55,330 nucleotides of DNA, taken from an uncultured Muribaculaceae bacterium. Its GTDB lineage: Bacteria; Bacteroidota; Bacteroidia; Bacteroidales; Muribaculaceae. Numbering within the stretch: position 1 is the stretch's first letter; each line of letters starts with the position of its first letter. Shown here piece by piece: positions 18,625 through 29,631 of this stretch. Under the pieces are notes generated by a model. That model had not been told where the DNA came from. It saw only the letters and a list, made by a program, of their open reading frames with translations, and did no database searches. The stretch is from assembly GCA_910584185.1 (NCBI GenBank), contig CAJTYC010000004.1, positions 1-55,330 of the forward strand, read 5' to 3'. A program made the position numbers and the translations under genes.

Positions 18625-19275
18625 TTACTCGGCAGCTTTTGCTGCGGCGCCACGGGCTGCACGTGTGAGCTGCACTGCGCAGACCACTGCATTCTTGGCG
18701 TTCATCAGCTCGAGACCCTCATAGTGGAGCTCGCCAACTGCCAGAGACTTGCCGAGACCGAGGTTGTCAACATTGACAACGAGGCGTTCGGGAATCTCGC
18801 TGCATACTGCTTTCACTTTCAGCTTACGCATGGAGAGAGTGAGCTTACCACCGGCTTTCACACCCTCAGCGTGACCTTCAATCTGCACGGGCACTTCCAT
18901 CACGATGGGCTTGTCAGGATATACCTGGAGGAAGTCGATGTGGAGCAGTGTATCCTTAACGGGCTGGAACTGGAGATCCTTGATCACAGCCTTGATTTCC
19001 TCGCCATTGAGAGTGATGTCCACCTCGAAGATGTCGGGAGTATAGATGAGCTTGCGCACATCCTCAGCGTTCACTACGATGTCGGTGGTGATGATGCCAC
19101 GCTTCTCGTCGATAGCCACCAGTTTCTGACCCTCCTTGAGAGTGCCGGTGTAGGGGAGCTCCACAAGAGCGCCACCATTGATCACTGCGGGGATTTTTCC
19201 CTCATTGCGCAAAGCCTTTGTAGACTTCTTGCCAAGCTCCGTGCGGGGCTGGGCGTTAAGCTTGAATACTTTCAT
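18625..19275 (-). CDS. rplY: 50S ribosomal protein L25/Ctc
   Basis: 216 residues, the long Ctc form of L25, which binds 5S rRNA. It has the N-terminal L25 domain (LNAQPRTELGKKSTKALRNE, then GKIPAVINGG) and the C-terminal TL5/Ctc domain from about residue 100. The tail is Ala-rich (RAARGAAAKAAE). A canonical promoter lies about 100 bases upstream and a strong terminator follows. Confidence 0.96.
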   Translation of the reverse strand: MKVFKLNAQPRTELGKKSTKALRNEGKIPAVINGGALVELPYTGTLKEGQKLVAIDEKRGIITTDIVVNAEDVRKLIYTPDIFEVDITLNGEEIKAVIKDLQFQPVKDTLLHIDFLQVYPDKPIVMEVPVQIEGHAEGVKAGGKLTLSMRKLKVKAVCSEIPERLVVNVDNLGLGKSLAVGELHYEGLELMNAKNAVVCAVQLTRAARGAAAKAAE

Positions 19276-19373
19276 TTTTTTAGTTTGGTTGTGTTACTCA
19301 AAATAAGTTTGCATCGTGCAACGAATTTCCCATCACACGTCTTATTGCTTAAGAGCAGAACTCTAATGCGCTG

Positions 19374-19405
19374 CAAAGTTACAAAAAAAAATCCATTGCG
19401 ACAAA
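19374..19405 (-). promoter_or_regulatory. Promoter of rplY
   Basis: On the minus strand TTTG (19402-19405), a 20-base spacer and TAACTTTG (19374-19381). Predicted start near 19370, leader about 95 bases. Confidence 0.75.
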
Positions 19406-19518
19406 TTGTACGCGAGTAAGTGGCACCAATGACGATGCCCTTTTGATTTTTCCAACTTTTTTCTCGTATCAACGATAGAGTCGTTTAGGGTATTTGAGTG
19501 TTTTATCATAAGGACGGA

Positions 19519-20142
19519 CTATACATGGGTGTGTTCATAGGGGTGCAGTTCTGGGTGGGCTTTAAGATATATGTAGAGGGTGTTTCGGCTCACATGCAGG
19601 CGCCGGGCTATCCGCGCCTTAGGCATGCCGTCGTTGAGGTTGCGCCTTATCTGATTGGCCTTGCCGTCGAGCTTGTAAGACTTGTTGAGGCTACCCTTGG
19701 GACGTCCAAGCTGTATCCCCTCAGCCTTCTTCTTGGCCAAGGCCTCGCGGGTTCGCTGACTGATTAGATTGCGCTCTATCTCTGCCGACAGTCCGAAGGC
19801 GAAGGCCAAAACCTTGCTCTGGATATCATCGCCGAGCCGGTAGTTATCCTTGATAGTCCACACACGGGCCTCCTTGCTCATGCAGATGTTGAGTATCTCC
19901 ATAATCATGAAAAGGCTGCGGCCGAGGCGCGATAGCTCCGTGCAGATTATGAGGTCATCCTTCTTCACCTTGCGCAGCAGCTTACCGAGTTGACGCTTCG
20001 TATAATTCTTCGCACCCGAAATGGTCTCCTCCATCCACCCGTCAATGCCGAGATTTTGTCTCTCGCAAAACCGTTCTATCTCAAACCGTTGGTTCTCCAC
20101 AGTCTGGCGATCGGTCGAAACCCTGATGTATCCGTATACCAT
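19519..20142 (-). CDS. Serine site-specific recombinase, Mpi/Pin-like invertase
   Basis: 207 residues of the small resolvase/invertase class. The catalytic domain starts VYGYIRVSTDRQTVENQRFE with the nucleophile Ser. ELSRLGRS carries active-site arginines and the long helix contains SAEIERNLISQRTREAL. A C-terminal helix-turn-helix follows (ARIARRLHVSRNTLYIYLK). Close relatives in Bacteroides (Mpi) invert promoters of surface polysaccharide loci. No invertible promoter flanked by inverted repeats was found nearby, so it would act at distant sites. The ATG at 20142 matches the family start; the frame extends upstream to 20265. A near-palindrome GTAAAACATGTTTAC (20158-20172) just upstream could be an operator. 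Confidence 0.88.
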   Translation of the reverse strand: MVYGYIRVSTDRQTVENQRFEIERFCERQNLGIDGWMEETISGAKNYTKRQLGKLLRKVKKDDLIICTELSRLGRSLFMIMEILNICMSKEARVWTIKDNYRLGDDIQSKVLAFAFGLSAEIERNLISQRTREALAKKKAEGIQLGRPKGSLNKSYKLDGKANQIRRNLNDGMPKARIARRLHVSRNTLYIYLKAHPELHPYEHTHV

Positions 20143-20353
20143 AACGTTAAAAATTTTGTAAAACATGTTTACGGATAAACGCCGGAAAAACAAGCAGCCG
20201 AAACAAATGGAGAGCAATCTTCCTGTAAGCGAATCACCAGCTACTTCCATCTGACACCTCCTCAATATATATATATTTCAATATAATTCACCACATTTTT
20301 GTAAAGCCTTTTATTGCGGATCATTCTATCCCATGACTCACAATCTATGAAAA

Positions 20354-20385
20354 TTTGTGGTCTCGCTGATTTTTCACTATTTTTG
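20354..20385 (+). promoter_or_regulatory. Promoter of the Uup-like ABC-F gene
   Basis: TTTG (20354-20357), a 20-base spacer and TATTTTTG (20378-20385). Predicted start near 20390, only about 15 bases before the ATG at 20407. Confidence 0.8.
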
Positions 20386-20406
20386 TATTCCAAACTTTGA
20401 TTTTAG

Positions 20407-22230
20407 ATGGTAAGTTATCTGCAGATTGAGGGGCTCACGAAGTCGTTTGGCGACCGTATGCTTTTTGAAGATGTCACTTTCGGTGTGTATGAGGGTGATA
20501 AAATCGGTATAATAGCCCGTAACGGTGACGGCAAGTCCACGTTTCTAAACATTCTCACCGGTCATGAAGACTATGATTCAGGCCGTGTGGTGTATCGCAA
20601 CGGCCTCCGTATAGGTTACCTCGAGCAACTTCCCCCTATGCAGGAGGGTATGTCGGCACTCGAATATGCCACACCGCAGCCGGCACCCGGTCATGAGGAA
20701 AATTGGAATGGTGCTGATCTCGCAAGGCAGATGCTTACACAGTTTGGCATAGATGACGTAAACAAGCCTTTGCAACAACTTTCTGGAGGGCAAGCCAAAC
20801 GCGTTGCCCTCGCCAAGGTGCTGCTCACCGAGCCTGACATGCTAATCCTCGATGAGCCGACCAACCATCTCGACATAGAGATGATAGAATGGCTCGAAGC
20901 TTATCTTTCGCGCCAGCGCGTTACGCTCCTTATGGTGACGCACGACCGGTATTTCCTCGATAAAGTGTGCTCACGCATTATTGAGATTGACCGTCACAAC
21001 ATCTACAGTTACGACGGCAACTATGACTACTATCTCCAGAAACGCGATGAGCGCATGGAGGCGATGAGCGCCGAACTTGCCAAGGTGAAGAATCTCCTGC
21101 GCACCGAACTCGAATGGATGCGCCGCCAGCCCCAGGCCCGCGGTTCGAAAGCAAAATATCGTATCGACAATTTCTACGAACTCGAAAACCGGAGCAAAGT
21201 TAACCTCTCCACGCGAGATGTCAGCCTCGATGTGAAGTCGAGCTATATCGGATCAAAGATTTTTGAGGCCAAGAATGTCAGCAAGGCTTTTGGCGACAAG
21301 GTGATACTTAAAGATTGGAGCTATATATTCGCACGATATGAGAAAGTGGGTATTGTCGGAGATAATGGTGCCGGCAAGTCCACATTCATCAAGCTGCTTT
21401 TGGGCGAGCTTCAGCCGGATTCGGGCAGCTTCGACATCGGCCAGACTGTGCGCTGGGGATATTACAGTCAGGAGGGGATGACCGGCTTTGATGAGCGCAA
21501 GAAGGTGATTGATGCCGTGCGCGAGATTGCAGAGGAGGTGCGCATTGATGACAAGACACGTATGACAGCCTCCGCATTCCTTTCGAAGTTCCTTTTTACT
21601 CCGGAACAGCAGCAGAAGTATATCTATAAGTTGAGTGGGGGAGAACGCCGCCGTCTCTATCTCGCCACCGTGTTGATGCGCCAACCCAATTTCCTCGTGC
21701 TTGACGAGCCGACCAACGACCTCGATATAATGACACTCACCGTGCTTGAGGACTATTTGGTCAATTTCAAGGGATGCGTCATCGTGGTGAGCCACGACCG
21801 CTTTTTCCTGGACCGTATTGTTGACCATCTCTTCGTGTTTCATGGCAATGGCGAGGTGCAGGATTTTCCGGGTGATTACAGCACATACCGTCACTGTGTG
21901 GCCCAACGAGAGAAGGAACGCAAGGCGGAGATGGCAGCAGCAGCCTCACGCTCCGCATCCTCTTCAAGCGAAGACACGGCGTCTAAAAACACTTGGAGGC
22001 AGAAGGAGGAGAAACGCAAACTGAGCTTCAAGGAGAAGCGGGAGATGGAGCAGCTCGAAAAGGATATAGAATCCATGACCACGGAGAAAGGTGAATTGGA
22101 AGCCGCCCTATCGTCGGGCACACTTGATGCCGATGCCATTACAGTATCGGCAAAACGTCTGTCGGAATTGACCGACGCACTCGACACAGCCGAACTCCGT
22201 TATCTCGAACTCCTCGAAATAGAAGGCTGA
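20407..22230 (+). CDS. ABC-F ATPase, Uup-like
   Basis: 607 residues with two ABC domains and no membrane segments. Domain 1 has Walker A ARNGDGKST (about 38-46), signature LSGGQ and Walker B LILDEPTNHLD. Domain 2 has GDNGAGKST (about 320), LSGGE and [11 protein letters not shown]. The linker between domains is the ABC-F interdomain linker. The C-terminal 90 residues are charged and coiled-coil (LEKDIESMTTEKGELEAAL), as in Uup. ABC-F proteins act on ribosomes; Uup is also linked to precise excision of transposons. Single-gene unit. Confidence 0.92.
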   Translation: MVSYLQIEGLTKSFGDRMLFEDVTFGVYEGDKIGIIARNGDGKSTFLNILTGHEDYDSGRVVYRNGLRIGYLEQLPPMQEGMSALEYATPQPAPGHEENWNGADLARQMLTQFGIDDVNKPLQQLSGGQAKRVALAKVLLTEPDMLILDEPTNHLDIEMIEWLEAYLSRQRVTLLMVTHDRYFLDKVCSRIIEIDRHNIYSYDGNYDYYLQKRDERMEAMSAELAKVKNLLRTELEWMRRQPQARGSKAKYRIDNFYELENRSKVNLSTRDVSLDVKSSYIGSKIFEAKNVSKAFGDKVILKDWSYIFARYEKVGIVGDNGAGKSTFIKLLLGELQPDSGSFDIGQTVRWGYYSQEGMTGFDERKKVIDAVREIAEEVRIDDKTRMTASAFLSKFLFTPEQQQKYIYKLSGGERRRLYLATVLMRQPNFLVLDEPTNDLDIMTLTVLEDYLVNFKGCVIVVSHDRFFLDRIVDHLFVFHGNGEVQDFPGDYSTYRHCVAQREKERKAEMAAAASRSASSSSEDTASKNTWRQKEEKRKLSFKEKREMEQLEKDIESMTTEKGELEAALSSGTLDADAITVSAKRLSELTDALDTAELRYLELLEIEG

Positions 22231-22266
22231 CGGGGGTATATGGTTAACAGCCTTCGCAAAAGAGAG

Positions 22267-22560
22267 TTAGAAAATATAGTCCACGCAGGCCCGTGCTTTC
22301 TTGTGGCCTGCAAGCAGACCGGCTGCCGCCACATGTGCCGGATGATTGGCATAGGTGGCCACATCGGCCATGGTGGGCACTATAGCTGTCAACACCACAT
22401 CCCAATCTTCGGCCGGGTTCTCGTTCAAGCCCACCTCCATCGACTCCAATACGTCAATCTGTGCGGGCAATGCCATCAGTGCTTTCGCAAACTTGCCCGC
22501 TATTTCGCGACGCTCTTCAGGTGTGCCCTGAAGCTGAAATGTAACAATGTGTTTTACCAT
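22267..22560 (-). CDS. Dabb (stress-responsive alpha/beta barrel) protein
   Basis: 97 residues. It opens MVKHIVTFQLQGTPEERREI and has MEVGLNENPAEDWDVVL, then YANHPAHVAAAGLL, the pattern of dimeric Dabb-domain proteins. Their function is poorly defined. It converges on the Uup-like gene with 36 bases between stops. Confidence 0.88.
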   Translation of the reverse strand: MVKHIVTFQLQGTPEERREIAGKFAKALMALPAQIDVLESMEVGLNENPAEDWDVVLTAIVPTMADVATYANHPAHVAAAGLLAGHKKARACVDYIF

Positions 22561-22653
22561 CTTGAGTTTATTTTTTGAATTTTAAGGTTGTAGCTGAGCT
22601 GTTGGCATAGCGGCTTGTGGCGCGTGCAGTATACGTGCCGCCCGGCATGCAAG

Positions 22654-22684
22654 ACAATAAGCCTGTAATCAACAGGCTTATTGT
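22654..22684 (-). terminator. Hairpin after the second ABC-F gene
   Basis: A perfect 13-bp stem (22654-22666 with 22672-22684) with a 5-base loop, 37 bases beyond the stop at 22721. The T tract after it is weak, so termination is likely but not certain. Confidence 0.65.
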
Positions 22685-22720
22685 GAATTGCAATATTTTG
22701 CAGCTTCCGGTCATATGCTA

Positions 22721-24355
<1,635 letters not shown>

Positions 24356-24390
24356 TTAAGTTTTTGTTAAGTTCGTTAGTTTAAGACCTG

Positions 24391-25737
24391 TCATCTCCTG
24401 AAGTTACCTCCTTGTTGACGCATGCGCTTCATCATCTGCATCGGGTTCTTCATATTGGTGGCCATGTGCATCATCTTGCGCATGTCCTCAAACTGCTTAA
24501 GCAGCCTGTTCACCTCCTGAAGCGATGTGCCTGAACCCTTGGCTATGCGCTGGCGGCGTGTACCCTTTATGATGTCGGGGTTCTCGCGCTCCTGAGGAGT
24601 CATGGAGTGGATTATGGCCTCTATGCTCTTGAAGGCGTTGTCGTCGATGTCGATATCCTTGATGGCTTTGCCAACTCCCGGAATCATAGCGGCGAGATCC
24701 TTTATGTTACCCATTTTCTTAATCTGGTTGAGCTGATGCAGGAAGTCGTTGAAGTCGAACTTGTTCTTCTTCATCTTTTCCTGGAGCTTTTCGGCCTCTT
24801 TCTGGTCGTAAACCTCCTGTGCTCGCTTGGCCAGCTCCACGATGTCGCCCATGCCGAGTATGCGGTTGGCCATACCCTCAGGGTTGAACTCCTGTATATC
24901 TTCGAGCTTCTCGCCGGTTCCCACATACTTGATGGGTTTATTGACCACGGCGCGGATAGAGAGCGCGGCACCACCTCGTGTGTCACCATCGAGCTTGGTG
25001 AGTATCACGCCGTCATAATCTATACGGTCGTTGAAGGCCTTGGCTGTGTTGACGGCATCCTGTCCGGTCATGGAGTCCACTACGAAGAGAGTCTCCTGGG
25101 GTTTGACGGCGTTCTTGATACGCTCTATCTCGTCCATCATCTCCTCGTCGACAGCCAGACGACCGGCGGTGTCGATAATCACGAGGTCGTTGTTGTTGTC
25201 GCGGGCATACTTGATGGCGTTGAGGGCAATCTGCACCGGATCCTTGCTATCCTCCTCAGTGTAGACCGGCACATCGACGCTCTGGGCCAAAACGCGGAGC
25301 TGTTCGCGTGCAGCCGGACGGTACACGTCGGCTCCCACAAGCAGAGGGCGCTTCGACTTCTGCGATTTTAGCTTGCGTGCAAGTTTGCCGGCAAAGGTGG
25401 TCTTTCCGGCACCTTGCAGACCGGCCATAAGGAATACTGCCGGCTTGCCTTCAGTATTGAGCGGGGCCTCATCGCCTCCCATGAGGGCGGCAAGTTCATC
25501 GTGCACTATCTTGACCATCAGCTCCTTCGGCTTCAGCGCATTGATCACGTTCTGACCTAAGGCTTTCTGCTTCACCGTGTCGGTGAACGATTTTGCCACT
25601 TTATAGTTGACGTCGGCATCAAGAAGTGCCCGACGCACATCCTTAAGCGTCTCGGCTATGTTAATCTCAGTGATGCGGCCTTCGCCTTTGAGTATCTTGA
25701 ATGAGCGTTCCAGCCGCTCGGAGAGGTTATTGAACAT
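24391..25737 (-). CDS. ffh: Signal recognition particle protein Ffh
   Basis: The SRP GTPase that directs nascent membrane proteins to FtsY. 448 residues: N domain, G domain with GLQGAGKTTFAGKLA (about 107-121), DTAGRLAVDEEMM and TKLDGDTRGGAAL, then the methionine-rich M domain from about 300, ending MHMATNMKNPMQMMKRMRQQ. It follows panD by 15 bases. Confidence 0.97.
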   Translation of the reverse strand: MFNNLSERLERSFKILKGEGRITEINIAETLKDVRRALLDADVNYKVAKSFTDTVKQKALGQNVINALKPKELMVKIVHDELAALMGGDEAPLNTEGKPAVFLMAGLQGAGKTTFAGKLARKLKSQKSKRPLLVGADVYRPAAREQLRVLAQSVDVPVYTEEDSKDPVQIALNAIKYARDNNNDLVIIDTAGRLAVDEEMMDEIERIKNAVKPQETLFVVDSMTGQDAVNTAKAFNDRIDYDGVILTKLDGDTRGGAALSIRAVVNKPIKYVGTGEKLEDIQEFNPEGMANRILGMGDIVELAKRAQEVYDQKEAEKLQEKMKKNKFDFNDFLHQLNQIKKMGNIKDLAAMIPGVGKAIKDIDIDDNAFKSIEAIIHSMTPQERENPDIIKGTRRQRIAKGSGTSLQEVNRLLKQFEDMRKMMHMATNMKNPMQMMKRMRQQGGNFRR

Positions 25738-25752
25738 AGTTATATTTTGACG

Positions 25753-26103
25753 TTATTTAAGTTTGTTGGTAGCTGTGTCGGGAAATATCACCTTGGGCTT
25801 TAGTTCGCGGGCTTCCTCCGGAGTGACTTGGGCGTAGGTGATGATTATCACCACGTCGCCCGGCTGGGCCTTGCGGGCCGCCGCTCCGTTCAGACATATT
25901 ACGCCTGAGCCGGCCTCACCCTCTATCACGTAGGTGTCGAAGCGCTCGCCATTGTTGTTATTTACGATCCATACGCGCTGCCCCGGGATTATGTCGGCTG
26001 CACGGAGCAGGTCGCCGTCGATGGTGATGCTCCCGATATAGTTGAGATTCGCCTCTGTCACTGTGACACGGTGAATCTTCGATTTCATCATTTCAATCAG
26101 CAT
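25753..26103 (-). CDS. panD: Aspartate 1-decarboxylase precursor
   Basis: Makes beta-alanine from aspartate for pantothenate. 116 residues, the normal length. It is a pyruvoyl enzyme that self-cleaves at Gly-Ser; here the site is in NYIGSITID (Ser25). The invariant Tyr and Arg regions ([26 protein letters not shown]) are present. It sits directly between panC and ffh. Confidence 0.97.
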   Translation of the reverse strand: MLIEMMKSKIHRVTVTEANLNYIGSITIDGDLLRAADIIPGQRVWIVNNNNGERFDTYVIEGEAGSGVICLNGAAARKAQPGDVVIIITYAQVTPEEARELKPKVIFPDTATNKLK

Positions 26104-26118
26104 AGTGTCGGGTGTGTG

Positions 26119-26982
26119 TCAAATTGTTTTCTTGTAACAGATGTTGTCTATGAGCCTCACTTTGCCGCAATACACGGTGATGCATCCCACCACCCAAGGA
26201 GACTCGCTCCATTCTTCCACAGGCAGGAGTGTGCGGCCATCCACTATCTCGAAATATTCCACCTGCATGTCGGGCACGGCGTTGATTTGTTCCACCACGG
26301 TGTCGTGAGTGGCCTTGACGCTGTGGTCTTTGGCATATTGCACCGACTGGGCCAACGCGCGGTGTATCTCAGGCGCCACATTTCTCTGTGCAGGTGTGAG
26401 CAATGCGTTGCGGCTCGACAGCGCGAGCCCGTCATCTCCTCGCTTTATCGGACATGGCACTATCTCCACATTTATACCTTCGGTCTCCACCATGTTGCGA
26501 ATCACCGCAATCTGCTGGAAATCTTTCTCTCCGAAATATGCCCTGGTGGGACGCACGATGCCGAAAAGCCGTGACACAACCTCCGCTACTCCCTGAAAGT
26601 GACCGGGACGGTATTTTCCCTCCATAACTGATGATGCGAAGCCCAAGTTGAATGTTTTCTTGTGCCGGTTCTCCACACCGCCCGGATATATCTCATCTAC
26701 CTGGGGGGCGAACGCCACGCTGATACCCGCCTGTGCCAGAAGCTTGAAGTCTGACTCCTCATCGCGCGGATAAGTGGCGAGGTCGTCGGGATTGTTAAAC
26801 TGCGTAGGGTTGACAAATACGCTTACCACCGTAACATCGTTTTCTGCCACTGCCCCCTCCACAAGGGAGATATGGCCGGCGTGGAGTGCCCCCATCGTGG
26901 GCACAAACCCTATGCTTTGACCTTTCTTGTGCGCATTGGCCACAAAGGTCTCCATTTCAGAAGCTGATCTGATTATCAACAT
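26119..26982 (-). CDS. panC: Pantothenate synthetase
   Basis: Joins pantoate and beta-alanine using ATP. 287 residues from the ATG at 26982: FVPTMGALHAGH (ATP-binding HxGH), VFVNPTQF, FGEKDFQQ with the KxxQ pantoate contact, and ALSSRNALL (KMSKS-like). An in-frame ATG at 27009 would add nine residues. panC and panD together provide the last two enzymes of the beta-alanine branch; panB is not in the window. Confidence 0.96.
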   Translation of the reverse strand: MLIIRSASEMETFVANAHKKGQSIGFVPTMGALHAGHISLVEGAVAENDVTVVSVFVNPTQFNNPDDLATYPRDEESDFKLLAQAGISVAFAPQVDEIYPGGVENRHKKTFNLGFASSVMEGKYRPGHFQGVAEVVSRLFGIVRPTRAYFGEKDFQQIAVIRNMVETEGINVEIVPCPIKRGDDGLALSSRNALLTPAQRNVAPEIHRALAQSVQYAKDHSVKATHDTVVEQINAVPDMQVEYFEIVDGRTLLPVEEWSESPWVVGCITVYCGKVRLIDNICYKKTI

Positions 26983-27333
26983 GCTTGTATATGTTTCCGT
27001 GCAGAGCACGCCTTCGCTTTTTTAGTTTTTTTGATGCTAATTCCGGCTTTTGATGCAAACCGGGTTTCGAGGGTGCTCCCGAATATTTTGGCAAAATTAG
27101 CAATAAATAGTCAAACCGCGAAGAAATTTTGTGCAAAACACTCGCTTTTATCCTCGAATGTAGTTAATTTTTAATAAATCGGACTGTGATTGCCTCTGCA
27201 AAAACTCTCATTTGAATTTTTTTTATTAATTTTGCATTTTGAATAGGAAACTGCCTTTATCAATGCCGGGTGCTCATTGGAGGTTGCCCGCATGAAGTGC
27301 AAGTTCACCCTGTTCGGCTTTGACAATTTAGAA
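26983..27333. other. Intergenic region between panC and the starch-synthase-like gene
   Basis: About 350 bp without a supported gene. It holds divergent -7 boxes: CAAAATTA at 27092-27099 (TAATTTTG on the minus strand, toward panC) and TAATTTTG at 27227-27234 (plus strand). Neither has a perfectly spaced TTTG. A/T-rich otherwise, nothing else recognised. Confidence 0.5.
27227..27234 (+). promoter_or_regulatory. -7 box upstream of the starch-synthase-like gene
   Basis: TAATTTTG matches the consensus. TTTG at 27211-27214 is too close (12 bases), so the -33 element is unclear. Transcription would start near 27240. Confidence 0.4.
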
Positions 27334-28155
27334 ATGGCAGCACACAAGATTATTTTTGTTTCGCAGGAGATCTCTCCCTATCTGTCGGAAACCGAGTTCG
27401 CGTCCTGGGGGCGTGCACTTCCGCAATCTATACAGCAGCGCAAGTATGAAGTGAGGACTTTCATGCCCGATTTCGGATTAATCAATGAGAGGCGCAATCA
27501 GCTCCACGAGGTGATCCGTCTCAGCGGCATGAATATTCCCATAGGCGACAATGACCATCCGCTGGTGGTCAAGGTGGCGTCGATGCAGCCCTCGCGCATC
27601 CAGGTCTACTTTATCGACAATGACGACTATTTCCAGAAGTCGGCCGATGATGAGGATGCTTTTGGCACCAATCGTGTAGACAACGATGAGCGTCTCATAT
27701 TCTTCACACGCGGCACCGTGGAGACTGCCCGGAAATTACGTTGGGAACCCGAGGTGATGCAACTCTCGGGCTGGATGTCTTCGCTCGTGCCTCTATATGT
27801 GAAGCGCCTGTTTGCCGACGGCCCCTCTTTCGGCGATACGAAGCTCGTATATACGGTGCTTGCCGGTGATCGCCGCCCTGCGCCGTTCCCTCTTGAATTT
27901 TTCGATAAGCTCAAGGCTGAGGGTGTAGCCGATGCCGATATAGAGGTTATGAAGTCTCTCCCCTTGGACTCCAAGACTCTCGACAAGATTGCGATCATTT
28001 ATGCAGATGCGGTAGCTTTCCAAGGTGCAGAGGTCGATGCCGAGCTCACTGAGTTCTGCAACCAGCGCAACATTCCTTTCGTTCATCTCGACGGCGAGGG
28101 CGACCATGCCGACCGTTACGACGAACTTTATAAATCTTTAATGTCAAAAGAATGA
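27334..28155 (+). CDS. Starch/glycogen synthase N-terminal-domain-like protein
   Basis: 273 residues from the ATG before AAHKIIFVSQEISPYL, which mirrors the ADP-glucose-binding N-terminus of GT5 starch synthases. Only the first domain is present: no second Rossmann domain and no clear KTGGL motif (the place reads SETEFASWGRALP). It is unlikely to be a complete glycosyltransferase. This short form is widespread in Bacteroidales beside panC and a DUF4270 lipoprotein, as here. Its stop overlaps the following ATG. Upstream starts at 27277 and 27292 are possible. Confidence 0.8.
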   Translation: MAAHKIIFVSQEISPYLSETEFASWGRALPQSIQQRKYEVRTFMPDFGLINERRNQLHEVIRLSGMNIPIGDNDHPLVVKVASMQPSRIQVYFIDNDDYFQKSADDEDAFGTNRVDNDERLIFFTRGTVETARKLRWEPEVMQLSGWMSSLVPLYVKRLFADGPSFGDTKLVYTVLAGDRRPAPFPLEFFDKLKAEGVADADIEVMKSLPLDSKTLDKIAIIYADAVAFQGAEVDAELTEFCNQRNIPFVHLDGEGDHADRYDELYKSLMSKE

Positions 28156-29573
28156 TGAAGGTCAGGTATATCCTTCCGGCCATGCTCGTGGCTTGCGGTT
28201 TGCTCTCTTCCTGCCAGGATGATGTGAGCGATATCGGCGGCTCCCTAACTCAGGGGGAGGTGACTATCACTGTAGACTCGCTTGAAACTGACATGCACGC
28301 CTCTACCATTTTTTACGACAGTTTCGACGGCCGCAATGTTACGAAACTGTTGGGTCGCCTGCGTGTGCCGGAATATGGTAGCCTCGATTGCTCTTTCGTG
28401 TCGCAGCTGATGAGCGCCACGAAGATGAACATACCTGACTCCATCACCGAGAACGATATTGACTCAATCCGCCTCGTGCTCTCGGTGCCCAAGGGCTCGC
28501 TCACCGGCGACTCGCTCGCCCCGCAGCAGCTCCGCGTGTACAGGCTCACCAAGCAGCTACCCACCGGCATAACCACGGCTTTCGATCCCACCGGTTATTA
28601 CGACGCCTCCTCTTTGCTCGGCACAAGAAGCTATACTCTCTCAAATATCGCAAAGGGCGACTCTGCCATGAAGAGGGCGACTTCGGTCAGGATTCCGGTG
28701 AAAATGCCTCGCCAGCTTGCCCTCGACTTGTTTAAGCGCTATCGTGCCGGCGACCCGATTTTCGATTGGCCCGCCACGTTCAACCAATATTTCCCCGGCA
28801 TATATGTGGAGCAGAATTTCGGCAACGGCTGTGTGTCAAATATCTCAGCTGCACAGGTTTATACATATTGGCATTACACTGCGCTCAAATATGAGATGCA
28901 ACCTGACTCCACTTATAAGTATGTGCCCCACATAATGCGCGATTCCGTTTGCCTCTTGGCTTCGCAGCCTGAGGTGCTCTCGAGCAATCTCATTAAGTAT
29001 GATGTCTCAGAGCAGATTAAGCAGCTCGTGGCCGACGGTAAGTCAATCATAACCACACCGGGGGGCTATCGGGTGGATATCAAGTTCCCGGTGCAGCGTC
29101 TCATAGATGTATATCAGAAGAATGGCGACCTGCTGTCGGTTGTATCTACACTGCGCATGCAAATCCCTGCCTCCACCATAAAGAATGATTATGGGCTCTC
29201 TGTGGTGCCTTATCTGCTTATGGTGAAGAAGTCTGAGCGTGAGGCTTTCTTCAACGAAAACAAGCTCCCCGATGGCCTGACCTCTTTCTACGCGGCTTAC
29301 AATACGGAGACCGGCAGTTATCATTTCAACTCCATGCGCGATTATTTTCTCGATGTGCTCGAGAAGGTGCGCAAGGGTGAGCAGGTAACCGACGATGACA
29401 CCGATTTCTCGCTCGTGCCGGTAGCTGTGTCGCTCGAGACTGTGGAAGGTTACAACTCCTCCACAGTATATGTGACTAAGGTGCAACCTTATCTCACACG
29501 CCCCACCATGACGCAGCTTGCCACCGACCGTGCCGTGGTCAGCTTCATATACACTACGCAGGAGATTGATTAA
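28152..29573 (+). CDS. DUF4270 lipoprotein
   Basis: 473 residues with a lipoprotein signal ending LLSSCQDD (Cys21). The body matches DUF4270, found in surface or periplasmic lipoproteins of Bacteroidota, function unknown. It overlaps the stop of the starch-synthase-like gene (ATGATGA), so an ATG at 28155 is equally possible. The two form a conserved gene pair, suggesting a shared process. Confidence 0.88.
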   Translation: MMKVRYILPAMLVACGLLSSCQDDVSDIGGSLTQGEVTITVDSLETDMHASTIFYDSFDGRNVTKLLGRLRVPEYGSLDCSFVSQLMSATKMNIPDSITENDIDSIRLVLSVPKGSLTGDSLAPQQLRVYRLTKQLPTGITTAFDPTGYYDASSLLGTRSYTLSNIAKGDSAMKRATSVRIPVKMPRQLALDLFKRYRAGDPIFDWPATFNQYFPGIYVEQNFGNGCVSNISAAQVYTYWHYTALKYEMQPDSTYKYVPHIMRDSVCLLASQPEVLSSNLIKYDVSEQIKQLVADGKSIITTPGGYRVDIKFPVQRLIDVYQKNGDLLSVVSTLRMQIPASTIKNDYGLSVVPYLLMVKKSEREAFFNENKLPDGLTSFYAAYNTETGSYHFNSMRDYFLDVLEKVRKGEQVTDDDTDFSLVPVAVSLETVEGYNSSTVYVTKVQPYLTRPTMTQLATDRAVVSFIYTTQEID

Positions 29574-29631
29574 GCGAAGTCGCTTACCGGTTTCATAACT
29601 TCGTGCGAGTCTCTTTTTAAACCCGCAAGCC

